DNA of 64,000 nt, taken from NCBI GenBank assembly GCA_028871815.1, contig JAGWMJ010000004.1:274819-338818 (forward strand), given 5' to 3'. Shown piece after piece: positions 41,814 to 50,486 of the stretch; the first letter of the stretch is position 1, and each line of letters begins with the position of its first letter. Made by a program: the position numbers and the translations under genes. Under the pieces are notes generated by a model. It was not told where the DNA came from. It searched no databases and saw only the letters and a program-made list of their open reading frames with translations. This DNA comes from Armatimonadota bacterium. Lineage in GTDB: Bacteria; Armatimonadota; Chthonomonadetes; Chthonomonadales; Chthonomonadaceae.

Positions 41814-43205
41814 TCATCCTCTCCTCTCCAGGTCCGCCCGAGCCACCTTCAGCTGCTTTCGAACCTCTTCCGGTGACGTACCGCCGTATGAGGTACGGGA
41901 AGCAGCGCTCCCGGAAGCGTTCAAGACGGCGACCAGGCTCTCCACGCCCTGCGTACCTTCGGGCAGCAGCGACCTCAACTCCGCTGCGGTAAGATTCTCA
42001 AGCGCCAAGCCGGCATGCTCACTCGCCGACACCGCGGCGCCGGTGAGCCGATGAGCCTCTCGAAATGGCATCCCGCGCCGTGTCAAGGCGTCGGCAAGGT
42101 CGGTGGCAGTGCTTGCGTCGCCCTTCATTGCGGCAGCCATTCTGGCCGGGTGAAACGTGGCGCTCTGCACAGCAATTCGCACGGAAGGCAATGCAAGCGA
42201 CAGGGTATCCACCGCATCGAACAAGAGCTCCTTGTCTTCCTGAAGGTCCTTGTTATAAGCGAGCGGTAGACCCTTTACTACCGTGAGCATCGCCATCAGG
42301 TCACCGAAAACCCTGCCGGATTTGCCGCGAACAAGCTCCGCTGCATCCGGATTGCGCTTTTGCGGCATGATGCTGCTGCCGGTGGTTACGGCGTCGCCCA
42401 GCGTGACGAATCCATATTCCGGACTGCTCCAGAGAACCAGCTCTTCACCCATGCGCGAAAGATGGGCCATCAGTGTTGCGGCGGCCGAAAGATAGTCGAG
42501 TATGTAGTCGCGATCCGAAACAGCGTCGATGCTGTTCGCCATCGGTCCGTCGAACTCGAGTTCCGTCGCGGTGCGGAAACGGTCAATTGGGAAGGAGGTT
42601 CCAGCCAGGGCTGCCGCACCCAGTGGGCATACGTTAGCGCGTTTGCGGGCACAGATCAGGCGGTCGTCGTCCCGCGTGAGCATCTGGAACCACGCCAGCA
42701 TGTGGTGACCCAATGAGCATGGCTGCGCGTGCTGGAGATGCGTAAGGCCAGGCAGGAGTGTGTCGGCGTGTTCCGCAGCAATATCCAGCAATGCCAGCTG
42801 AAGCGCCCGGATTTCGGCGCGGGTGCTGTCGATAGCGGAGCGGGTGAACAGTCGCGTGTCGGTAGCAACCTGATCGTTGCGGCTGCGCGCCGTATGGAGC
42901 CGGCCCGCGGCGGCGCCTACTCGCTCGCCCAGCATCACTTCAATGGCGGTATGAATGTCTTCGGCATCCTTGGGGAGAGAAGCGTCGCCTGACTCCAAAT
43001 CCACCCGAATTGCCTCCAGACCTTCTACGATTATCGTGGCGTCGGCGCTGGGGATGATGCCACACGCGCCCAGCATACCGGCGTGAGCGATACTGGCCTG
43101 AATATCTTCGCGCCAGAGCCTGCAATCGATCGGAAGCGAGTTGTTCAAGCGCAAGAACAGTGCGTCTTGATCGCCCTGAATCCGCCCGCTCCAGAGCTTA
43201 CGCAT
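41814..43205 (-). CDS. argH: Argininosuccinate lyase
   Basis: ArgH splits argininosuccinate to arginine and fumarate. The 463-residue protein has LWSGRI at the start, HTARSRNDQVATD, GLTHLQHAQP and the fumarase-family signature GSSIMPQKRNPD. The ATG at 43205 lies within the last codons of argG (8-base overlap); a GTG two codons upstream is also possible. It is the final step of the operon's pathway. Confidence 0.96.
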   Translation of the reverse strand: MRKLWSGRIQGDQDALFLRLNNSLPIDCRLWREDIQASIAHAGMLGACGIIPSADATIIVEGLEAIRVDLESGDASLPKDAEDIHTAIEVMLGERVGAAAGRLHTARSRNDQVATDTRLFTRSAIDSTRAEIRALQLALLDIAAEHADTLLPGLTHLQHAQPCSLGHHMLAWFQMLTRDDDRLICARKRANVCPLGAAALAGTSFPIDRFRTATELEFDGPMANSIDAVSDRDYILDYLSAAATLMAHLSRMGEELVLWSSPEYGFVTLGDAVTTGSSIMPQKRNPDAAELVRGKSGRVFGDLMAMLTVVKGLPLAYNKDLQEDKELLFDAVDTLSLALPSVRIAVQSATFHPARMAAAMKGDASTATDLADALTRRGMPFREAHRLTGAAVSASEHAGLALENLTAAELRSLLPEGTQGVESLVAVLNASGSAASRTSYGGTSPEEVRKQLKVARADLERRG

Positions 43206-44430
43206 TCGCACCGCGTCCGGCCTGTGTCAGATGCCAGTAAAGGCGAGACTGCATGCCGTGTGTCTTGACCATGCCGATCGACTCAGACTGGTCAAATGTC
43301 TTGCTGTCAAACGATGCCAGGTCCTCGCTGTACAATGCCCACCGACTCTCCCGCCCGATGACGGTGACGGAGCCCTTGCACAGCCGGAGGATGACGTCAC
43401 CGGATACCCGCTGCTGCACCTTTCCGATGAACGCCTCCAGATCCTCTTTGAGGGGATCGACCCAGAGGCCGCGGTATGCCAGCTCACCCCACTCACGGTC
43501 AACAAGCGCTTTGAACCGGAGTTCTTCGCGGGTGCAGACAAGCGCCTCAAGAGCGCGGTGGGCCGTCAACAGGATCACCGCGGCAGGGCACTCATAATTC
43601 TCGCGCACCTTCAGCCCGAGCATCCGGTCTTCCATGATGTCGACGCGGCCCACGCCGTGCTTACCGGCCAGCGCGTGCAGTTGCTGCACCAGGGCCAGTG
43701 GCTGAAGCAGCTCTCCATTTACGGCCGTGGGTTCGCCTTGCTCAAAGTGGATGGTAATCGTCTCTGCCTCATCCGGGGCGTCGCGCACACTGCGCGTCCA
43801 CTGGAATATCTCCTCCGGCGGCGCGTATCCCGGCTCTTCCAATCTGCCACCCTCAATACTGCGGCCCCACAGGTTCTCGTCGATGCTCCATATCCGGTCG
43901 CGGGTTTGACCGATGTCAACGCCGTGCTCGGCTGCGTACTCGATCTCCTCGGTGCGCGTCCACGGCTCGCGAGCCCCGGATGGCAGGAGTCGGCCCTCCC
44001 GCATCGGCGCGATGATGCGCGCTTCCGGCATCAGTGTGCGCATGATGTACTCGATTCGAAACTGATCGTTGCCCTTTCCGGTACAGCCATGGGCAAATGC
44101 ATCCACCCGCAACTCCTTCGCCTTTTCCACCGCCTTGAGCGCTATGAGCGGCCGCGCAATACTGGTCGATATCGGGTAGCCCTCGTAGTCGCCATTTGCC
44201 TTGACGGCGGGCCAACAGTAGTTGCGTACGAACTCCTCGCGGGCATCCACGGTAAAGTGGCGGGTTTTCAGTGTGTGCGCTCGCTCCTCCGCCTGGCGGA
44301 TGTCGGCCTCCGGCTGCCCGACGTCGACCGTTACCGTGATGACGTCATCAAAGCCGTACTCCTCCCGCATAAGCGGAATGCACACCGATGTATCAAGTCC
44401 GCCGGAATAGACCAGCACCACACTCGCCAT
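43198..44430 (-). CDS. argG: Argininosuccinate synthase
   Basis: ArgG joins citrulline and aspartate with ATP. The 410-residue protein starts MASVVLVYSGGLDTSVC (PP-loop SGGLDTS) and has GCTGKGNDQFRIE and the family EDRMLGLKVRENYECPA. AAGGAGATAATT precedes the ATG at 44430. The frame stays open upstream, but the binding site and family start settle the choice. It begins two bases after the argF stop. Confidence 0.97.
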   Translation of the reverse strand: MASVVLVYSGGLDTSVCIPLMREEYGFDDVITVTVDVGQPEADIRQAEERAHTLKTRHFTVDAREEFVRNYCWPAVKANGDYEGYPISTSIARPLIALKAVEKAKELRVDAFAHGCTGKGNDQFRIEYIMRTLMPEARIIAPMREGRLLPSGAREPWTRTEEIEYAAEHGVDIGQTRDRIWSIDENLWGRSIEGGRLEEPGYAPPEEIFQWTRSVRDAPDEAETITIHFEQGEPTAVNGELLQPLALVQQLHALAGKHGVGRVDIMEDRMLGLKVRENYECPAAVILLTAHRALEALVCTREELRFKALVDREWGELAYRGLWVDPLKEDLEAFIGKVQQRVSGDVILRLCKGSVTVIGRESRWALYSEDLASFDSKTFDQSESIGMVKTHGMQSRLYWHLTQAGRGANA

Positions 44431-44432
44431 AA

Positions 44433-45413
44433 TTATCTCCTTGCGAGAGTCGAGTCGACTGCGCCACCCGAAAGCATCCACCAGACCAGGGCCTTCTGCG
44501 CGTGAAGGCGGTTTTCGGCCTGCTGCATAATCAAGGCCCGATGTTCGTTGAAGACCTCCGCGCTGATCTCCTCGCCGCAGTGTGCGGGGAGGCAGTGCAT
44601 TGCCACGGCGCCGGCGCCGGCTGCCTTCATCATACCGGCGTCCACCTGGAAGCCGCTGAACTGGGCGCGGCGCTGTGCCGCTTGACTTTCGTCGCCCATG
44701 CTCGTCCAGACGTCGGTGTAGACTGCATTGGCGCCGGAGACAGCCTCCATCGGCGAGGTGGTGATGCCGATTTCGGCTCCGGTGACGGATGCCGTTTCGC
44801 GCGCCGCCTGCACCACATCCGGTTTGGGTTGAAGCCCGGCCGGACAGGCCGCCTTCAGGTTGACGCCGGCGGCGGCGCATGCAAGCAGCAGCGAATGGAG
44901 AACGTTGTTGCCATCGCCACACCAGGCCAGCGTAAGTTGGTTGCCCAGGCCGCCAAATCGCTGCTTCAGCGTGAGCAAATCGGCCAGCGCCTGGCACGGG
45001 TGTTCCAACTCGCTGAGCGCGTTCACCACGGGTACCCCGCCGGGTTCCACAAGGTCCAGCAAAGTTTGATGCCGGTTCACGCGCGCCACGATCATGTGTG
45101 CCATCCTTGAAAGCACGGCGCCGACGTCCGACGCAGGCTCGCGCGTGTTGAGGCCGATGTCGCCGGGGCCCAGGTAGACCGAGCTGCCGCCGAGCTCAGT
45201 TGCGGCAACGCTGAAACTCACATGGGTTCTGAGCGATGGCTTCTCAAAGACCAGGGCGAGTGTGTGCGGGAATTGCCATTGCCAGCGAGATGGCCTTTCC
45301 AGGCGTTTCAACCGCATCGACTCCGCCAGGTCCAGCAGCCACACCAACTGCTCGCTGGTAAGATCAGCAGCGCTCAAGAAGTGGGGCGGAGGGTGTGGAG
45401 CGGAGCCGCTCAT
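44433..45413 (-). CDS. argF: Ornithine carbamoyltransferase
   Basis: ArgF makes citrulline from ornithine and carbamoyl phosphate. The 326-residue protein has FEKPSLRTHVSF (the carbamoyl-phosphate site, usually STRTR, here SLRTH), HPCQALADLLT, the ornithine-specific SMG loop (DVWTSMGDE) and HCLPAHCGEE. The SMG loop supports ornithine over acetylornithine as substrate. The ATG overlaps the argD stop by four bases. Confidence 0.94.
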   Translation of the reverse strand: MSGSAPHPPPHFLSAADLTSEQLVWLLDLAESMRLKRLERPSRWQWQFPHTLALVFEKPSLRTHVSFSVAATELGGSSVYLGPGDIGLNTREPASDVGAVLSRMAHMIVARVNRHQTLLDLVEPGGVPVVNALSELEHPCQALADLLTLKQRFGGLGNQLTLAWCGDGNNVLHSLLLACAAAGVNLKAACPAGLQPKPDVVQAARETASVTGAEIGITTSPMEAVSGANAVYTDVWTSMGDESQAAQRRAQFSGFQVDAGMMKAAGAGAVAMHCLPAHCGEEISAEVFNEHRALIMQQAENRLHAQKALVWWMLSGGAVDSTLARR

Positions 45414-46672
45414 GCCGCCACCTCCGTGGATGGCGCGTCACCAAGCGCCAGAGCGAGCGATGATGCGAATTGCGCGACCTGCTCCCGGCTGATGCAAAGC
45501 GGTGGTAACAGGCGCAAGGTGCGATCACCAATGGCGTTCACCACCACGCCGCGCCGGAGCAAGAGCCGACCAAGCGATTGCGCATCGGGCTGCGCCAGCT
45601 CGATCGCCAGCATCAACCCCTTGCCGCGGATGCCCGCGATGCGGTCCGGCTGTCGTTCTGCCAGCTCCATGACCTCGGTCATCAATTGCAATCCACGAGC
45701 TGCCGCGTTCTCCACCATGCCTTCGTTGGCCAGTACCTCCAGCGTGGCCAGCGCCGCAGCGCATGCGAGAGGCTGGCCACCAAATGTGGAACCGTGGTCG
45801 CCGGCCGTCAGAACATCCGCGGCGCCGCCGCGGGCGAGACAGACACCGATCGGCAGGCCACTTGCCAGCCCCTTTGCCAGGGTGATCACGTCGGGATTGG
45901 CTTCGGTCCACTGGCTGGCCAGGAACCGCCCGGATCGGCCCATCCCGCACTGAATCTCGTCGCACATCAATAGGGCATCACTTTCGTTGCACGCCTCCCG
46001 GAGGCCGCGCATAAATGCACTCTCCGCTGGGTGCACACCACTCTCGCCCTGCACAGGTTCCACGAGGACCCCGCACGTTGCTTCGCCGATTAGCGAACGC
46101 GCCGACTCCAGATCCCCGAATGGCGCGTAGGCGAATCCCGGGACGATAGGCTCAAAGGGCGCCTGATACTTCGGCTGGGCCGTAGCCGATAGCGCTCCGA
46201 ATGTGCGCCCATGGAATGAGCCCTCAAAGGTGACAAGCTGGCTGCACTCAGCGCCGAAACGCGACTTGCCCCACTTGCGCGCTAGTTTCAGCGCCGTTTC
46301 AACGGCCTCAGCGCCGGAATTACAGAAGAATGCTCGCTCCATACCGGTCAGGCGGCATAACTCCGCCGCCAACTGCGCCTGCAACTCGTTGTGAAACAGA
46401 TTGCTCACATGTACGAGCCGGCCGGCCTGCCGGTGAATAGCGGCTGTAACGTGCGGGTGGCAATGACCAACCGGCGTGACGGCGATTCCGCCCAGGAAGT
46501 CGATGTATTCACGACCATCGGAGTCATACAGGACTGCTCCCTGGCCGCGAACGAATACGATCGGCGCTCGGCGGTAGGTCTGCATTACGCGCAGCTGGTC
46601 GAGTCGGATCGTCTTGTCGAGCAGCTTATCCACGTGGCTCTCGCTCATTGTCTCTTCAAAGTGTGTCAGCAT
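45410..46672 (-). CDS. argD: Acetylornithine aminotransferase
   Basis: ArgD is the PLP enzyme that makes N-acetylornithine. The 420-residue protein has FFCNSGAEAVETALKLARKW, the Asp of CDEIQCGMGRSG and the PLP Lys in ITLAKGLASGLPIG. AGGAGAGACGGG precedes the ATG at 46672; a second ATG eight codons in is the alternative. The gene begins 10 bases after argB. Confidence 0.95.
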   Translation of the reverse strand: MLTHFEETMSESHVDKLLDKTIRLDQLRVMQTYRRAPIVFVRGQGAVLYDSDGREYIDFLGGIAVTPVGHCHPHVTAAIHRQAGRLVHVSNLFHNELQAQLAAELCRLTGMERAFFCNSGAEAVETALKLARKWGKSRFGAECSQLVTFEGSFHGRTFGALSATAQPKYQAPFEPIVPGFAYAPFGDLESARSLIGEATCGVLVEPVQGESGVHPAESAFMRGLREACNESDALLMCDEIQCGMGRSGRFLASQWTEANPDVITLAKGLASGLPIGVCLARGGAADVLTAGDHGSTFGGQPLACAAALATLEVLANEGMVENAAARGLQLMTEVMELAERQPDRIAGIRGKGLMLAIELAQPDAQSLGRLLLRRGVVVNAIGDRTLRLLPPLCISREQVAQFASSLALALGDAPSTEVAA

Positions 46673-46682
46673 CCCGTCTCTC

Positions 46683-47588
46683 CTATCGCTTTACCATCGT
46701 ACCAATGCCGGTCCGCGTGAATATCTCCACCAACAGCGCATGCGGCACCCGGCCGTCCACCAAATGGGCGCTTTCACACCCGCCCTCCAGTGCCGTGATG
46801 CACGCCTCCAGTTTGGGGATCATACCGCGCTCCGCCTGGCCGCTCCGGAGCATCGCTTCAGCGCCGGTCACATCCATTTCTGCGATGATCGAGCCGGCGT
46901 CGTTAACGTCGGACCTGAGACCCTCCACATCGGTCAATATCACGAGCTTCGCTGCACCCAGCGCCGCGGCAATGTGTCCTGCGGCGTGATCGGCGTTGAT
47001 GTTGTATGTTTCACCGTTGAGACCGATCGCAATGGACGAAATGACCGGAATGTATCCAGCCTGACTCAGCAAGTTCAGTGGATCCGGATTCACGTGTGCG
47101 ATTTCACCGACGTATCCAAGGTCGCCGTCGGCGCACTCCATTTTGACCGCGGTGAGCAGGTTGGCATCTTTACCGCTGAGTCCAATTGCGCGTGCTCCCT
47201 GGGCGTTGAGCAGAGCCACGATCTCCTGATTGGTCTTGCCGGAGAGCACCATCTCCACGATCTCCATCGTCGATGAGTCTGTTACACGCAGGCCATTGAT
47301 AAACCGCGGCTGCAATCCGTAGCGCTCCATGACCGAGGAGATTTCCGGTCCGCCGCCGTGCACCAGCACCGGTCGGATGCCCACGTAATGCAGGAGGGCG
47401 ATATCCGCCATCACGCTGGACTTCAGGTGGTTGGCCGTCATAGCGGCGCCACCATATTTGGTCACGATCGTCCGCCCGTAGAACTGGCGCAGATACGGCA
47501 GTGCTTCGGATAGTACGGCCGCCTGAGTGGCGGCATCCAGGCGATTCTCGTCAGGTGTGGTATTCGGCATTGATTCGAATGTAGTCAT
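46683..47588 (-). CDS. argB: Acetylglutamate kinase
   Basis: ArgB phosphorylates N-acetylglutamate. The 301-residue protein has TIVTKYGGAAM, VLVHGGGPEI, INGLRVTD, YNINADHAAGHIAAAL and the C-terminal GMIPKLEAC. An N-terminal helix (about 15-35) like that of arginine-inhibited hexameric kinases is present, so feedback control by arginine is possible. Its start lies 38 bases inside the end of argJ; an ATG six codons later is the alternative. Confidence 0.95.
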   Translation of the reverse strand: MTTFESMPNTTPDENRLDAATQAAVLSEALPYLRQFYGRTIVTKYGGAAMTANHLKSSVMADIALLHYVGIRPVLVHGGGPEISSVMERYGLQPRFINGLRVTDSSTMEIVEMVLSGKTNQEIVALLNAQGARAIGLSGKDANLLTAVKMECADGDLGYVGEIAHVNPDPLNLLSQAGYIPVISSIAIGLNGETYNINADHAAGHIAAALGAAKLVILTDVEGLRSDVNDAGSIIAEMDVTGAEAMLRSGQAERGMIPKLEACITALEGGCESAHLVDGRVPHALLVEIFTRTGIGTMVKR

Positions 47589-48771
47589 AGCTCAAGTCAC
47601 AGGTGAAGAACCGGCACGCCGCGGCTCCTACTCCCAGGTCAACCGTCAACTCCACTTCATCGCTTTGCAGGAACTTGCGAACTTCATCGGCGTCGAATGT
47701 GGCGACTGTGCCACGGGCGCAGACACAGTTCGTGCCGATGTGCACTTCCACTCTCTCCGGGTCCAGCGCCGCACCGGACCGTCCTGCTGCGGCCAGTATC
47801 CGTCCCCAATTCGGGTCACGCCCGAATAGCGCCGTCTTTACCAGCGGCGATTCCGCTATAGAACGCGCGCATCGTCGCGCATCAGCGTCGGACGCGGCGC
47901 CAACCACGCGCACGCTAACAAGGTGATTTGCACCCTCACCATCCCGGGCAATGCTTCGCGCCAGCGTGTCGCAGACACGCGTAAGAGCATCGGTGAAATC
48001 CTCGAGCGCTTCCTCCGTGGCGTCGGCCCGGGTTCCCGCATTGGAAGCAAGGATTATCGCCATATCGTTGGTGCTGGTGTCACCGTCCACTGTCACGGAA
48101 TTGAGCGTGGACTTGGCAGCGCCGACCAGCGCCCGGCGCAGCCCGGCCGGCGATATCTGGGCGTCGGTACTGATGAACGCCAACATGGTCGCCATGTTCG
48201 GTGCAATCATTCCGGAGCCTTTACAAACGGCTCCGATCGTTATGGGCCCTTCCCAGGTGTCGGCGCGGCATTCTGCAGCCGTCATCTTGGTCCGCAGGTC
48301 GGTGGTGAGAATGGCGCGGGCAACCGCTTCATCGGATTGCTGGCCGGCTCCCAGGCGACCTGCCGCCTCGGCGATGCCGATCTCCACCAGCGGCACAGGC
48401 AGCAGTTGCCCAATGACGCCGGTGGAGGCGGTGATCACCGCATCCTCGCGAATCCCAAGCGCAGCTGCGGCGCTGCGTGCCATCGACACGTTGGCGGCGG
48501 CGCCGTCTATGCCGGTACAGGCGTTGGCGCACCCGGCATTGGCGACGACGCCCATCGCGAAGCCGCGGTCCGCTACCTGGCTGGAGAAGTCCACGCTGGC
48601 CGCGTGAATACGGTTCGTGGTGAAGATACCTGCCACGGTCCCAGGACGGTCTATGGCGACAAGGATAATATCGTCCCCCTGCGACTTTAGTCCGGCTCGT
48701 CCGGATCCGGCGCGGAAGCCGGCCGGTGCTGTGACTCCCCGGTCACGTATCGTTTCGAATTGCGTCAGCAT
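47551..48771 (-). CDS. argJ: Glutamate N-acetyltransferase / ornithine acetyltransferase
   Basis: ArgJ transfers acetyl from acetylornithine to glutamate and so closes the acetyl cycle; bifunctional forms replace ArgA. The 406-residue precursor self-cleaves at the ATML site, seen in GSGMIAPNMATMLAF near residue 190, with Thr as nucleophile. Other marks are NAGCANA, STGVIG and NWGRILAAAGRSG. The ATG at 48771 fits family length; one at 48813 would overlap argC. No argA or argE is in the operon, consistent with the cycle. Confidence 0.95.
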   Translation of the reverse strand: MLTQFETIRDRGVTAPAGFRAGSGRAGLKSQGDDIILVAIDRPGTVAGIFTTNRIHAASVDFSSQVADRGFAMGVVANAGCANACTGIDGAAANVSMARSAAAALGIREDAVITASTGVIGQLLPVPLVEIGIAEAAGRLGAGQQSDEAVARAILTTDLRTKMTAAECRADTWEGPITIGAVCKGSGMIAPNMATMLAFISTDAQISPAGLRRALVGAAKSTLNSVTVDGDTSTNDMAIILASNAGTRADATEEALEDFTDALTRVCDTLARSIARDGEGANHLVSVRVVGAASDADARRCARSIAESPLVKTALFGRDPNWGRILAAAGRSGAALDPERVEVHIGTNCVCARGTVATFDADEVRKFLQSDEVELTVDLGVGAAACRFFTCDLSYDYIRINAEYHT

Positions 48772-48790
48772 AGGTCGTGCCTGAACTGGA

Positions 48791-49840
48791 TCATGGCCAG
48801 ACTGGAAGTGCATCGAGCCCGGCCGTCTCTGGAAGGCCCAGCATGAGGTTGATATTCTGAATCGCCTGGCCTGAGGCGCCCTTCACCATGTTATCGATGG
48901 CGCTGATGATCACGGCGCGATTCGCGCGTGCGTCTACTTCCACGCCAATGACGCAGTTGTTTGTGCCTCGTACCTGCGCCGTTGTAGGCAGCGTATTCTG
49001 TACGACGCGCACAAATGGCTCGTGTTGGTAACGAGTGGCGTATACGTTGCGCAGATCGGCAGCCGTCACCGGCTCCGTCAACTGAGCGTAGCAGGTGCAC
49101 AGAATACCGCGTGTGACAGGCGCCGTGTGTGGGGTAAAGCTGACGCGAATGGACTGGCCCGCGGCGATCGAGAGCGCCTGCTCTATCTCCGGCGTATGGC
49201 GATGCGTGCCGGCGACTTTGTATGGCGAAAGATTCTCGTTGGTCTCGGCAAAGTGGTGCGCTTTGGAAGCGCGACCAGCGCCCGAAATCCCGGACCATGC
49301 ATCCACCACGATGCTGGTGGTATCGGCGTAGCCAGCCTCAAGCAGTGGCGCCAGCGCCAGAGTGGCTGCGGTTGGATAACAGCCTGGATTCGCAACCAGG
49401 CGCGATTTCGCGATGTAAGCGCGATTCATCTCCGGCAGGCCATATGCCGCCTCTTCCAGCAAGTGAGGCGAGGCATGCGCAAAGCCGTACCAGTCTGCAT
49501 AGAGTTCCGGCTGCTTCAGGCGGAAGTCTGCCGACAGGTCAACCACCTTTTGGCCGGCGCTCAGCAGCTCCGGCGCTGTGCGAACCGCGGCGCCACCCTC
49601 CTGCGCCAGTATCACCACTTCACAGCCGGCCATTGCATCCGGCGCGTCCTCGCCGGAACATATCAGATCGGTCGCGCCGGCCAGGCTGGGCACGCTCTGG
49701 GCCAGCGACATTGCCGCGCTGCTTCTCGATTGCACCGCAACGAGCTGCAGCTGTGGATGCCGAAGCACGAGCCGTGCAGCCTCGGCGCCGGCATAGCCCG
49801 TTACCCCAACTATCCCGACTGCTCTCTTTTCGCTGTTCAT
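48791..49840 (-). CDS. argC: N-acetyl-gamma-glutamyl-phosphate reductase
   Basis: ArgC reduces acetylglutamyl phosphate with NADPH. The 349-residue protein has GIVGVTGYAGAE at the N-terminus, the catalytic Cys in VANPGCYPTAA, and THRHTPEIEQ. It is the first gene of the operon, preceded by a leader of about 275 bases with two hairpins. GAGGGAGACGAGAG precedes the ATG. Confidence 0.96.
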   Translation of the reverse strand: MNSEKRAVGIVGVTGYAGAEAARLVLRHPQLQLVAVQSRSSAAMSLAQSVPSLAGATDLICSGEDAPDAMAGCEVVILAQEGGAAVRTAPELLSAGQKVVDLSADFRLKQPELYADWYGFAHASPHLLEEAAYGLPEMNRAYIAKSRLVANPGCYPTAATLALAPLLEAGYADTTSIVVDAWSGISGAGRASKAHHFAETNENLSPYKVAGTHRHTPEIEQALSIAAGQSIRVSFTPHTAPVTRGILCTCYAQLTEPVTAADLRNVYATRYQHEPFVRVVQNTLPTTAQVRGTNNCVIGVEVDARANRAVIISAIDNMVKGASGQAIQNINLMLGLPETAGLDALPVWP

Positions 49841-49903
49841 CCGTCTCTCGTCTCCCTCGCTGCCGGATCTTCCGCGTGGTCCGGTACCAAATCTTTAAAC
49901 GCT

Positions 49904-49937
49904 AAAACGACCACCGCCATACACTGGCCGGCGGTCG
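49904..49937 (-). terminator. Second terminator-like hairpin in the arginine leader
   Basis: On the RNA, CGACCGCC pairs with GGTGGTCG (8 bp including one G-U), with an inner GCC/GGC pair, followed directly by UUUU. It lies 64 bases before the argC start and would stop transcription unless prevented. Confidence 0.5.
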
Positions 49938-49955
49938 CTGTAGGTTCCATCAACG

Positions 49956-49996
49956 AAAAAGCGCCGGGCCAACGTCAAACGCGTGGACCACGGCGC
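49956..49996 (-). terminator. First terminator-like hairpin in the arginine leader
   Basis: On the RNA, GCGCCG pairs with CGGCGC over a long apical region of 24 bases, followed directly by UUUUU. Together with the downstream hairpin it forms a tandem pair typical of transcription attenuation. Confidence 0.5.
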
Positions 49997-50116
49997 AAAA
50001 AGCGGTATTACGGCTTGGCGTTAACGAAGCGTGGTCATAAGCGTGCTATCTGTTCGCTCACGACGGAGGCGTTTCTCTGGCATAACGGCAAGGCCGGTGG
50101 ATCTCATATCAATCTC

Positions 50117-50146
50117 AGCTTACCACGCTTGCAGGCGCCGTGTCAA
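50117..50146 (-). promoter_or_regulatory. Sigma-70-type promoter of the arginine operon
   Basis: On the minus strand TTGACA (50141-50146) and TAAGCT (50117-50122) are 18 bases apart. Transcription would begin near 50110, giving a leader of about 270 bases before argC. Confidence 0.6.
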
Positions 50147-50486
50147 GTTGTGGCCCGTAAATCGCGCATAACCTGACCTGAGTAGGTTCCTTGCCTCATG
50201 GTAGAACCTGACTGACCGCGAAGAGGGTTTGCGGCTTGCCGGGCAGCGCCACTACGCCGGCAGCGGGGAGCGCGGTATGAACCTCTCGCTGACGCCCTGC
50301 TGTCGAGCCGGGATTGGCACAGGCCTCAGACGACCGTCATCTGGCTGAATTCGGGTTGCCGAGCAGGTCGCGACACGGTGTGGTAGTTTAATGGGGAGTG
50401 GTGCCAGTTCGCTCGGCGTCCCCGCCAGCCCCCGATGAGCGGGACGACACACGAGCGTTACGTGTTCGCAAAGGGGGACAGCTTGA
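50147..50486. other. Intergenic stretch, nothing recognised
   Basis: About 340 bases lie between the arginine promoter and the lipoprotein gene. No RNA gene, convincing ORF or clear promoter was found. GGGGGA lies before the lipoprotein ATG. Confidence 0.4.

Noticed and set aside
43227..44505. Long plus-strand open frame across argG and the end of argF
   Set aside because: It lies opposite clear argG coding sequence and has no family signature; high GC keeps shadow frames open.
44431..44997. In-frame upstream extension of argG (to 44997)
   Set aside because: The extension overlaps argF coding sequence on the same strand and is Arg/Gly-rich. The ATG at 44430 has AAGGAG and the standard ArgG start.
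49916..49950. T-box riboswitch before argC
   Set aside because: GATGGAACC resembles part of a T-box, but the full conserved box and a specifier stem with an Arg codon could not be identified, so only hairpins are annotated.
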